NCBI RefSeq assembly: GCF_051106095.1
Contig: NC_135785.1
Location: forward strand, 224,435,045-224,499,044
DNA: 64,000 nt
Reading direction: 5' to 3'
From: Pogona vitticeps
Taxonomy: Eukaryota > Chordata > Lepidosauria > Squamata > Agamidae
In this document: piece by piece, positions 1-11,061 of the stretch
Layout of the letters: every line of letters starts with the position of its first letter
Position numbering within the stretch: the stretch's first letter is position 1
Notes under the pieces: model-generated
The model's input: the letters and a program-made list of their open reading frames with translations, nothing else
Told to the model about the DNA's origin: nothing
Database searches by the model: none
Made by a program: the position numbers and the translations under genes

Positions 1-1904
1 GTGCTGGATTCAGACAAAACAATACAAAACATATGTGGAAGCACCTCAAGTCTCCATCATTAACTTTAGCATCTACTTTCAGTGGAATGAGTCACACAGA
101 CAACTACAAATCCTATTAGCTCTACAGCTTGTGGTGAGGGATGATGAAAGTTGTAAGAACAATATTCCTTATTCTTACTGTAGGAATTACAGTTTACAAT
201 TGAATTATAATTTGATCAGTATCAACTTAATTTGTGTTCTTTAGGAAATTTTGTGTCAGAGATTGCTTATAGCTTGGAATAGCCGACTGTGGAAGAAGAA
301 TCTCTCCAGCTACTGATATCCCAGAGCACAGGAGGTCCTATGTGCGCAAGAATCCATCTGCCAAGAAACAGAGAGATTAGATCTGGACATGCAAACTGAC
401 CACCTGGTATTCTGCCTAAACTTTCAAACAGCTGATTCTTTTAAATAAGGTGTATAATAAGATCACACAGTCATGACCAGACCAACCAATCAATGTTAGG
501 AGAACTTAAGAGGAGAAGGGGCACTGGATTCTGAATGTAGTTCCATCTGCTCCCTCCACAACAGCTGATCATTACAATTCCTGATTTTCAGACATCAGCA
601 GGCATATGCAGCCCAGCTGCTGTTTCAGCAACTGCAGTCAATCCTTCTATGGACATAAATAGACAATAAATAAATCAGTTCATCATTTCGCATCCTGATA
701 CATTCATGAAAGTCCATGGTACTTTCTTCTAAATAATTATTTTACATTAGGACATTTAATAGTGATGCACTTTAATTCTATAGTTCTAGTATCTATTTAG
801 TTCTACTATGCATAATTGTATCAATCCATATACTTCCCTGGCTCTATTGCCCCCTGCTTATAAAAAAAGTGGTAACTTCAATGGAGTTTGAAGTACGCGT
901 CTTTATTTGACGATCAGAGGTCTTACATTAAAACGTTCAAGAAAATGGGTGCAAATCATCCCTTTTAAAACAAAGGCTAGATTTAAGAATCAAATGTCGG
1001 TCACTATGATTCTACAATATATAATTTTTATTGTTTTCAAGGAAGTTGTTAGCTGCTATTAGCTTAAAGAGTGTCAAAGTAATTTATAGTAGGAGAAAAT
1101 ACAAGATATTTTTTTCAATGAAGAGGTGGAAGAAGCACATGCTTTCTTATTCAGTGCAAAGCTGCTATTCTAAGCACACAAGCAATAGTTTTACTAGAAA
1201 TAATTATTATGTGCTTATTATTCCATAACTATTTTTCTTTTCCTAATGTACAGTCAATTTAAGACTATTCTCATGGATGCACAATGCACATTACTTTTGC
1301 TTCTAAATACTGTAAAGCTGTTGCCAGGTGACAGAATAATCAATGGATGACATTAAAAAAGTTTAGCCTCCCATTCAGTATCTGCATTGTCAAATGTGAT
1401 GAAGTATTTCAGTAAAGAAAGGTTAAAAAGATGAGATGATACAGAAGGAAGGAAGAAGAAGCCAGAGAAAGGATTTCTGTTGGGTAAGATATTGTATTTT
1501 CTTGCAAAATTTCTTCTCTCCAAAGTTCAGAAGAGATATGAAGGGGAGTAAGGACTAAAACTAATTTTTCATTTTCATTCTGATAAGGTTTTTAGCATAG
1601 TAATATAACATAAATTTAAATGCCATGTTAAACACAATTTAAAATTTTACAATGTTTTGCAATGTAAAAGTAATCTGATTAGATTTTTAAAATTTATTTA
1701 CAAATAACTTTTCCACTAACTTTCCAAACTCTTGCTACAAATCCATAACAAGAATAATGCAAGGTAAAAACCAAAACTGAAAATGGGCATGTTTTCGTAA
1801 GGAAATAAATTATGTCATTTTCAGAACAAGTTATTCTAAAATAAAACTACAAATGCAATATACTGCAAGATTTCGTAATATAAAAAATGAGGTGAGAGTA
1901 GCAG
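1..1904. other. Intergenic flank, nothing recognised
   Basis: This AT-rich stretch lies left of the LTR element. I see no splice-bounded coding exon, RNA gene or repeat family I can name. The longest open frames are about 65-69 codons, lack recognisable similarity and are expected by chance. In human the next gene after ABHD10 in this direction is TAGLN3, but I found none of its sequence here. Confidence 0.5.
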
Positions 1905-1909
1905 CTATC

Positions 1910-3132
1910 TGTCGCGAACACGGGTTCGAAAACGCACGTGTAAGCTTGGACAGAGAGCAATCAGGAGTTTGCACATGCTAAAATGGGCTGAAAGAGTCCA
2001 ATTCAGCCAGCCATGATACAACATTCCTTCTCGCAGGTCTGCCCACATAAGAACACCCTGGTACTCTCAGATATTATTGTGAAAAGGTCAAGTGGGCTTT
2101 GTAGTCCTTAGACTTAACTTGCACCACTGACAGGACTCTAAGTAAGCTAGGCCGAGGCAGCACTCTCAGATGACCCTATGGCAAGTGTACTGTTCAGGAA
2201 ACCAAATGAGTTTTATAATCTTTATTTTATTAAAGAAAAAGCATGTTACTAAGCCAAATTAAACCAAAACAAATAAACTAGCATTGTGCTGTTTAGTTAC
2301 AAAGATGTAGTGAGGCAAAGAAAACATGAAAAATATAAAAGTATTCAAAAACCCAAAAAGCCATTAAAAAGAATAAAAACAGTTCCAGTCCAGGAAATCA
2401 TTAGTAAAATAAAATAATCCAAGTAGGTTATGAAAAGGCTATAGTCCTCAGTGATACTATAGAATAAAAATCCCTTAACAAAAGTAAAAATCCATTATAT
2501 GTCCCATAGTCCTTAGAAAAGTAAAATCCAGTAAATATACCATAGTCCTTATAAAATTACAAGAGCATAGTCCATATGGAGTATTCCAAGAAAAGGAGTC
2601 CATAAAGAATATTCCATAGGTAACAGTCCATAGAAAATAGTCCTTGCACAGTCCTTAGGAAAAATCCCATAAGTCCAAAAGCAATCCAGCAAAGCATAGA
2701 AACCAGTCCATGTAGGTAGGTCACCAGACTGAAAGGTCGGTCTTGGAAAGACAATGTCTATAGGCAAAAAGTTCCTTTTTCAAGAGTAACTGGCAAGGCT
2801 TAATGCACCTTCCCATGATGTCATCCAATCAGAGTTCGTTACTAGGCAAACAGTCCTGTTGCACCACATGACTTCCTTCCCATACACAGCAGATGTTATT
2901 TGGGTTAACTGTGGTTTCTCAAAGAGTCACAACAATTCCCATCTATCTAATCACACAGAGTCCTTTCTCAGGCTTTCAGAATAACATTCTGTCGGCTCGT
3001 CTGGAAAACACTTGTCAGCATAGCAAAGATACTTTATACAAAGAACCAAGATGGAACCTCTCTGGCTTATTTCTTAATTACAAAACCCATATGCCTTTAA
3101 AAGATTTTAACTCAAAAACCCATCTCATCACA
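1910..3132 (-). repeat. 3' LTR of the gypsy-like element
   Basis: This is the full-length LTR copy of 1223 bp, starting TGTGATGAG in minus sense at 3132 and ending ...CA at 1910. The outer part (about 2400-2760) is a degenerate array of short agtcc-containing units. An AATAAA-type signal in minus sense lies near 2220-2235. The segment 2757-3132 is repeated at 5048-5423. Short frames inside it, such as 2893-3177, are not genes. Confidence 0.85.
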
Positions 3133-3603
3133 AGCCCCCTGAAGATTAACAAAATTCCTAAACAATCTAAGTTTTAATTTTGATAACTGAATAAGATGAG
3201 ATGTCATAATTAAGCAGTAACAAAATAGAGAAAGATATTAACATGAGCATAAAGTAATACATTTCAAATATGATTCTAAAATAGCAAAACAATTGATACA
3301 TGAGAACTATTATAATTACAGTATTTACCATACATGAGAGAAATTTGTGTTAGACACTTCTACTAGTCTGAAAAACAGAAGAATAAACAAGTTAGTATAA
3401 TTAATCAAATATATCACTCTGCATATGCTCAGATAATACTCTAGTCATCAAACAGTAAAATAATGAAACCAGGGTTAACATCATAATAACTTGTTAAACC
3501 AATATACTGATATGAAGTAATAATAGTGAAAACACTCTATGTATGCTCAGGAACATAGTCATACAGAATACCAAGAAAATTAAACATCAGAGCTTCATTA
3601 ATT

Positions 3604-5058
3604 CTAGCCATTTTCTCCCCTTGCATCTGCACTGAACATTCGAGATAAACAGTGGGGAATTAAAGCCCCATTTCCAAGTAGATGTTTAACATCAAAATCA
3701 TATTTTTGCAATCTGAAATACCACTGCATTAATCTTGGGCTTCGATGTCTCTGCTTCTCTAAGAATGACAAAGCATTTTGGTCTGCTTGAATTGGACCAG
3801 GGCTGTAAATTACAAAGGTGCCTACATAGCCAATCGCATAATATAAATCACCAAACAATTCATCAACCAATTCCTGAAAAGTAACATAGGTATTTTCCAT
3901 TCCAGGTGCTAGTTTTCTGAGTTGGTAAATTCCCTGAGGGCAAGTAAATGATGTATAAGGGCGATGTTCCTCTTTAATTAAAATCTGATAAAGCCCTCCT
4001 TTTATTCTAATCACAGAAATGTATTCAGCGTTTGTAACAATTTCTACCAACGTCTCAACATTGATTGTAAGGAGTGTTTCACTCTCCGGGAACTTATTTA
4101 ACTGGCTAAAATCCAATTCCACTTTAGGATTAGCTAACACAGGCTCCAATATCTGTCCTGGGTTGAATTGATCAATGCCTTCCACGCCTTGGTCCAGAAA
4201 TGCCACACCCCTGGACACATGTATCACTGAATTAGCTGTGCTATCAGGTTTGGTCACAAGAGGCCGCTGTTGCAACAAAGTTCCCTCGGGAGTACTCTGC
4301 ATAGCCTCAGAAACAGTATCAGCATTCTCACCACTTCCTTGGAAAATAGGCTGTTGAAAATAAGAATGGTCCCAAACCTCTGCTTCTCTTTCTAAAGATC
4401 TTCCTGAGAAGATTAACTGTGGTACTGGGCCAAAGTTTTCAGATATGATTTCAGTCTCTGGAGAAACATCAGTACTTTGTAATCCCAAAAAGTTAGCGCT
4501 TCCCCCTACATTGGTTGTGTTAGGAACAGTCTCACAATCTGACAGGTTCAAATGCAGCTTTCTATCTTTAATCAAGTTTACAGAGTCATTTGTACTATTG
4601 CAACAATGTGAAAGTCCATGCTGCAAAACTGCTCCACTATCACCTCCTCTGGCCCTTGGCAAAGACTCTGAGAAAACCTTCACTCCTCCAGTTTCCACAG
4701 CTGACTTTTCCGGTACCTTGAGTAGGCCACCCCCTTGGTATATTTCTTTACTTCCGAACTGCCATGAAGTACACGAGGTCCCTGTCAACCTAACAGTGTC
4801 TGATTTCGCTGTTCCCTCTGGGCTAAGAGAAGGGGGGTTGTTTGAGATCTGACATGCATCAAGATCTGCTGACACAAGTCCTGGCAAACCCATAGTCTCA
4901 TCCCGAATTATTTCAGAACTTCTCACCTGTCCTGTGCTCTGAAAAGGAGCTGAGGTTGGTTCTGAGTTGACTTCCAATGCACTGCAATTCTCTGGAGCAC
5001 TGCAGTTTTCCCTTGCGTCGTTCGATGCTGATTTCCTCAAGTTCCCTTCTATAGGCAA
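3604..5058 (-). pseudogene. pol-like remnant inside the LTR element
   Basis: An open stretch of about 484 codons lies between the two LTR segments. Its first two thirds is serine/threonine-rich and unrecognised. The last third resembles Ty3/gypsy reverse transcriptase and RNase H regions, for example a tract like KYDFDVKH next to LSRMF. The stretch begins inside 5' LTR sequence and is only a fraction of a normal gag-pol. It is read here as a fossil of the element and not as a host gene. Confidence 0.7.
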
Positions 5059-5423
5059 AAAGTTCCTTTTTCAAGAGTAACTGGCAAGGCTTAATGCACC
5101 TTCCCACGATGTCATCCAATCAGAGTTCGTTACTAGGCAAACAGTCCTGTTGCACCACATGACTTCCTTCCCATACACAGCAGATGTTATTTGGGTTAAC
5201 TGTGGTTTCTCAAAGAGTCACAACAATTCCCATCTATCTAATCACACAGAGTCCTTTCTCAGGCTTTCAGAATAACATTCTGTCGGCTCGTCTGGAAAAC
5301 ACTTGTCAGCATAGCAAAGATACTTTATACAAAGAACCAAGATGGAACCTCTCTGGCTTATTTCTTAATTACAAAACCCATATGCCTTTAAAAGATTTTA
5401 ACTCAAAAACCCATCTCATCACA
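5048..5423 (-). repeat. 5' LTR segment of the gypsy-like element
   Basis: This 376-bp segment matches 2757-3132 with a single C/T difference near 5107, at a CpG. It carries the outer TG end of the LTR and is followed outside by the ctatc target duplication. The remainder of the 5' LTR is not present. Confidence 0.85.
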
Positions 5424-5614
5424 CTATCTATATCTATTGCAACTGAATCAGTGATCTAACAGTTTAAATCAAAATATAGTTGCTTCATTTTTAACTTTAC
5501 AGCTTATTTCAGTCTTCACAGCTGTGACAAAATTTATGTCCCATGGAGACAGTAATGAAAGAATTGAGCGTTGAAAGCCTAACCAAACCTGTCATGAATA
5601 GTAGCATTGTAAAT

Positions 5615-5925
5615 GTAAAGGTTTCCCTTGACATTTAGTCCAGTCACGTCCAACTCTAGGGCGCGGTGCTTATCCCCGTCTCCAAGCCGTAGAGTTTCCG
5701 TGGTCACGTGGCCAGCGTGACTAGGCACGGAACGCCGTTACCTTCCCATGATGGTACCTATTTATCTACTTGCATTTTACATGCTTTCGAACTGCTAGGT
5801 TGGCAGGAGCTGGGACAAGCGATGAGAGCTCACTCAGACGTGTGGATTTGATCTTATGACTGCTGGTGTTCCAACCTTGCAGCACAGAGGCTTCTGTGGT
5901 TTAACCTGCAGCGCCACCATGTCCC
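5615..5925 (-). mobile_element. Sauria-type tRNA-derived SINE
   Basis: The copy lies in minus orientation. The tRNA-like head (minus sense: gggacatggtggcgctgcag, then ttaaacc) is at about 5925. The conserved middle (tagcagttcgaaagcatg-like) follows, and the tail (aaggg..aacctttac) ends at 5615. Sauria SINEs are known to share their 3' tail with BovB LINEs, which mobilise them. This copy has several CpG-type substitutions. Confidence 0.8.
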
Positions 5926-8900
5926 GCACTGAGATAAATTAATTGGGACCTAGAGATTTGAATAAGCAGTCATCTTTATTTAAAGTTGCTATTATGTCAG
6001 GGAAATGTTTGCCCATGGTAATCTTCCTCAGTGCTCAGATTATTCAAAATGTAAATTAGTTTTACATTCATAAAACAATATTACGATGGTATACTCCTCA
6101 GATTGGACAGTAAAAGAAACTATGGTTGGCTTTCTGCATTTTCATATTTGAAGTGATGTCAAAACACCAGCTTCTAGATTTTTTTCATATTATTTTCTAC
6201 GGAACAAAGGAAGCAAAAGATTTGTCCCCCTCAATCCTGCTGCAGTGGTACACAGCACATTTGGTCCTGGGTTAAGTCTGTAATAATTAAGCTTCTGTAA
6301 CACTTTGCACATCTATAACACTGTGCATATGTAACTCCATGTCCTGCCTTTGTGCATTATAATGTCAGAGTAGCCAGGCCTCTGGTATGTCCCAGTCTCT
6401 CATTCTTACCTGAGTGATGCATACAAATATAAATATAGATCAAAGGCTTGTATTCTTATGCACGCAATATAGATGAGGAGCGGGAGCAGTACAGATACGG
6501 GATAGCAGACCCTTAAGACTCACCACTAAGACATTAAGTCCCCACCTTTGTCACTTACCTGCTCAGTCGAAGAGTGTACTCAATATTTGTTCACAGGCGA
6601 TCACATTCTTCTAATTACAACATATTGCCTAAAGCTACTTAAAATATCATCTACAATTTGTATGAGTTTTAAATTGAGGAGTAATCTAGGCTCTTCATTA
6701 GCAGTTATTCTACCTTGCTATAGATGAGGAAAAGGAAGGACAGCAGTGGCTTATTCCCATGAGCTTGGCTGGGACAAAGTGCCATCTGGCCCTTCTTCAA
6801 GTGACTCCCTCGGTGGCCATTCCACCCGATCATTAAGCACTGATGTCACTAGCTGAAGATTCAGTGCCAGACTGTTCTTCGATTTCCTCCCCCATCCCTT
6901 CTTGTACCATGTCTTTATATCACAAACCAGAAACCAGAAACTGTGTTTGGCAGATAGTACTGAGAAAAATTTAGCCGCTTATACTTAGTACTAACTGGAA
7001 AATGATGGGACATAGGTACTAAACTCTGCTTCTCTTTAAAAAAAACACTTCCGACATCACAGTTATCCAGTTTAATGCACAATCTATGTGTGCTATTAGC
7101 ATTAAGATGATCTTTATACAATGAGTCGTGATGGTCAGTAAACAGCATTCTATGTAGTCTGTGTTGTTCACTCTTCTAGGTCTGTACCCATGTAAATCTG
7201 AATGTTTTTTTGACCAGTGGATAAAAACCAATGATATTTTAAAATCGGTTTGATTTAAATCAAATCGACCTTGCTTTTGGCCACACAAGAAAAACATCCT
7301 TGCTTTAATGCAGGGCAGTGAATTATATACTGCAGCTATTGTCACCACCTTAAGGAGAGTTCACTCTTGAGACATTCTGCAATGGCTTCTGTTAGATAAG
7401 ACTGCAACAAAATTAGCAAAAAAAAGCGACATTTAAAGGAGGCATTTATTATTAAAGATGCTAAGGAACTGCATAAGAATATTTCAGTTTAGGAAAAATG
7501 CATCATTATAGTTCATTGTCAGGTCATCACTTGCACAGTCATTTTATTCTTTTGAAAAGACATGCAGCAGATCAGTTTCAAAGTTTTAAATAATCCTTTT
7601 GGTACAATAACTTGTAAATCATAGAGAGTGTCTCACTTTCTATGTATGGCTGTTCTGTACATTTCTGTCGCTGGCAAACAACACAAAGAGATATGGATGC
7701 ATACAACTGAGAGAGAATATTCACTCTGAAATATAGCTGAATTATAACCATTTAATATCAGCATGTAAAAGATACTCTAGCTATCCAGCTCTCCTTTACA
7801 AAAGTGGAATGTGGAAAATTCACTATGACAGATAGACTTCTTCTATTTCTTTCAACACAGAACAGCATGTGGGGGGCAGTCTGCAGTCAAATACTGGAAG
7901 AGACGTAGAGGATACTACATTGACATTAACACAACATTCTCAACTCATATTCAGAAATACCACGAAGACAGAATCTGGTAGCAGGTTTTTGTTAACACAA
8001 AATTCACCATCACTGAACTCAGCTCCAGTGCTTTTAAAACAGTATCCTCAAGTCATATTGTGATCCAAAATATTGCAAGTGAAACATAAACTTGTGCTTA
8101 CCTTTGCCCAAGTATAATCAGGTCATCCATGCTTGTGTAGACATGCAGCATTATAATTCATAAAACTGTTACACCATATATGCTACCCTAACAATGTAAG
8201 GCAGTGGTTTCATTAAAAATGTAAAATATGGAGTGCTGAGAGTCCCTAAGGCACTTCATCAGATTCTAGTTGCTCAGAAGCCTTAATGCATAGAGCACCT
8301 ACAGCGAGATTTTTCAGAAGTCAAGAATTTGATAGTCAGCAACTATTGTCAGCCATCAGTCTCAAAATCATGGTAGATAATTTAGACCTTTGTACAGTGA
8401 ATTATTCAGATAAAAAAGTTAGCACTGGTCTTCACACACTGGCCAGGCTCCAGACAGGCAACACACCACGTATAGAGCAATCTTGTTCTTTAAAGAAGTG
8501 TCCAGTCTTTGGGAAATTTCTTTGTGAAATGGTTATTAACAGGTACAGCGTGTAAATGAAAAACTTCAGGTTGCTTCCATGGATTGCAAAAAAAGTGAAC
8601 CATTAGTTTTACAGCAGAAACATAACCCATACTTGGTTTGGTATGAATAATTGCAATTTAAAATTGTATGTCCTATGCTGAGATGGTATTTTGCTATTTT
8701 AAGGACTCAGTTACAATGGCATAGGACCCACTTCCTCTTTATGGAAGGATACATGTTATAGAGAAAAATTTCATTAAAACTGCAAAGAATACTTTCCCCA
8801 GAATAGCATGTCTTCAAGACATTAACAGAACACAGTTTTATGTTAATACAGTAAGTTTAGCTCTATTTAGAACACACACATTTCTGTAAGACACTTATCT

Positions 8901-9344
8901 CCCAAACCCAACCAATTACTAGAAAGTCTGAGGACCAGTTCTTACAACAACAAGGTGGCTGAATTTATGAAGCTTATGGTGTACAGAGAAATCCATTTTA
9001 CAAATATAATCTTATTTGTGAAACCACCAGCAGAAGCTGATGAAAAAAGAACAGACTAGAATAGAAATATCTAATTTTTCTGCATGCCAAACATTAAGTG
9101 ACTTTGTCTACTCTCTATAACTCAGCACCCTTGGTTTACTTTGATCCAGTCTGGATCCAAAGTATACATAGGTCTGGGAGATTTAAATCTCAAATATTTT
9201 GTATATAAAAATTCACATACACATGGCAACTACAGAGTGTAGAGTTACTATTTTACCTCTGCACCACAGGCTTAGATCTTTAGATAAAAAACAGATAAGG
9301 AGAAAGCTTTAAACATCTCCCATCTGGATAAGGATTATGCCCCA
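5926..9344. other. Intergenic, no recognised gene
   Basis: AT-rich sequence with no coding similarity that I can identify. A short palindromic tract, ggtttgatttaaatcaaatcg, sits near 7247-7268 and resembles the end of a common repeat, but I cannot name it. Open frames of up to 109 codons (7019-7348, minus) show no family features. Confidence 0.4.
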
Positions 9345-9701
9345 TAGAGATGGGGGTATTTGTATATGAATATCCCTGCACAGGTGGAAATAACGACAGT
9401 CTGGCCGCATGGAGCTGGACAGTCCACTCACGATTTCGCTGCTGCCACCGGCTCTGCGGAGGCTTCCTATCGCATTGTTCTCTACAATGGATTAGCCATT
9501 CCTGACCTAGCACAGAGGCTTGTCATCCTGCTTCCTGCCAGGACTGGGTATCAATTGCTGACAACAGCACGATAGAAAGTCTCTGCGGAGCCAGTGGCGA
9601 AATCATGAGTGGACAGTCCAGTCCCATGGGGCCGGACCCTCGTTATTTCCACCTGTGCGTGGATATTTGTATACGGATATCCCCATATCTACCCATTACT
9701 A
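9345..9701. mobile_element. MITE with long terminal inverted repeats
   Basis: The two ends are inverted copies of each other over roughly 110 bp. The left arm contains cacaggtggaaataacga and the right arm contains tcgttatttccacctgtg. Shared blocks continue inward to the tccactcacgatttcgc / gcgaaatcatgagtgga pair. The outer ends begin TAGAGATG and TAGTAATG. No coding capacity is seen, and I see no clean target duplication, so the superfamily is uncertain. The TAG start is shared with the hAT MITE at 51695. Confidence 0.75.
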
Positions 9702-10394
9702 TGGGGGGGGGGAAGAGTTATAGGCTGAAAAACATATTTAATACATCATGTAACTTAATTGTCAAGCCAAGCTATATGTGACATTAAATATATTTCATGT
9801 ATTGACATCAGTTCCCATTTCCTTAAAACCAAGTAGGCCAGAAGTTGATTACATCATTCTTACAAAAATGATTATGCTCTTCCCAGAAAAGAGAAACCTG
9901 GGGGAAGAGGGAGCTCTAATTTGTACTTATCACTTGATTTCAACGGAATGACCAAACCCTAACACAACTGTAATATATTTGAACAATGTACAACGTAAGA
10001 CCACCTACACGATCACTTAAAAACACATTTGGAATAAAGAACCCAATTCCATTTAATAAAGGTCAGCTTCCCTTGCATCTAGGCTTCTGATAAGTGAACT
10101 ATAATGAACACACACTCCTTCTCTGGTGCACAGATGTGAGGACCTTTGGTAACAGCCTGGGTCTAAAATAAGAAAGAGTTCCAAATGTCATTCTGAAAGT
10201 ACATACATAATTCAGGCAGTTTAGGTAAATAATGAAACACATTTGCCTTTAACTTTCAATATGCAACACTAAGATAAATCAACTATACACATTCACACCA
10301 GAGTTAAGGAATCAGTATTTCAGGTGTACTTCTATTGGATCTGGATTGCTTCGTTACATTTCACAACTCAAGTGGTGGAATATTATAATGCATA
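9702..10394. other. Intergenic below ABHD10 poly(A) site
   Basis: No gene or repeat is recognised here. The stretch may include an extended 3' UTR of ABHD10 if a more distal poly(A) site is used. Confidence 0.35.
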
Positions 10395-10400
10395 TTTATT
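10395..10400 (-). promoter_or_regulatory. Candidate ABHD10 poly(A) signal
   Basis: The plus strand reads tttatt, which is AATAAA on the gene strand. It lies about 330 bases past the ABHD10 stop codon. It is the nearest canonical signal I noticed, and usage is inferred. Confidence 0.4.
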
Positions 10401-10728
10401 TAAGATGTAAAAAAGGGCAAAAAGTCATACTGTACAAGATAAAAGGCAGCAATTATTGGCACAAATATACCTGGGTATGAAAATACAAGAAACACATATT
10501 GCATAAAGGTCAGTGGTGATTTGTATAGGGCAAAAGGTGTTGAAACAGCAGCATTTTCTTCACATTTTATCCTCTGTGCAAAGGCAGCATTAAGAAGATA
10601 ATTGTATTTACAAAAAAGGGGTAAGAAAATAACTGTAAATCTCCAGCTGTTTCTAGTTGAGTCTATTTTTGAAATAACGTTTTCCTAACCAGGCCAAGTG
10701 TAAACTTCTGTTGCTATTGCTGCACAAT

Positions 10729-11061
10729 TCATGCTAGGTGCTCAATCAAGTCTTCCACAGTGTATATGATAAGTCTGATATCATCCTTCTCTTTCATTCG
10801 ATGAAAACCACCTTTGCGGAGAATAACATCCACATCTGTGCTGACAACATTCTCAGCAACCTTCATGGAAATCTGCCATGGGACATCTTCATCCTTTATG
10901 CCATGGATAAGTCTCACAGGACACTTTATGGGGAGAGGACTACTCAATACACAGTGATTTTCTGCTTCCTGGATTAGTTGATAGGGCACAGTGTAAAACC
11001 CTTCTTCATTGTATTTGGTTGGCAGTTTCCATTCACCTTTTTCTTCTATTTCCTTCTTAAC
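10729..11061 (-). CDS. ABHD10: ABHD10 exon 5 (last coding exon)
   Basis: This exon encodes residues 179-288, starting [11 protein letters not shown] and ending DLIEHLA before a TGA stop. It carries the catalytic Asp235 and His265. The acceptor is ttttag just upstream at 11062-11063. The C-terminus is about four residues shorter than in human. Confidence 0.95.
   Translation of the reverse strand, partial: VKKEIEEKGEWKLPTKYNEEGFYTVPYQLIQEAENHCVLSSPLPIKCPVRLIHGIKDEDVPWQISMKVAENVVSTDVDVILRKGGFHRMKEKDDIRLIIYTVEDLIEHLA

Larger units (their letters stand above)
1910..5423 (-). mobile_element. Ty3/gypsy-like LTR retrotransposon, shortened relic
   Basis: An LTR element on the minus strand, bounded by a perfect 5-bp target duplication (ctatc at 1905-1909 and 5424-5428) and by TG...CA ends. 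The 3' LTR spans 1910-3132. A polypurine tract (cttcaggggg in minus sense) abuts it at about 3133-3145. The 5' LTR is represented only by its first 376 bp (5048-5423). The interior keeps part of a pol-like region. Most of gag, the primer-binding region and much of pol are absent, so the copy is broken and non-autonomous. Over the 376 bp shared by both LTRs I count one difference, which implies a very recent insertion. The Ty3/gypsy assignment rests on RT- and RNase H-like stretches and is moderately sure. Confidence 0.85.

Noticed and set aside
2893-3177. 94-codon frame repeated almost identically at 5184-5459
   Set aside because: The repetition is explained by the two LTR segments. There is no sign of a protein-coding gene.
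4445-4852. 135-codon plus-strand frame
   Set aside because: Antisense shadow of the pol-like remnant in the LTR element.
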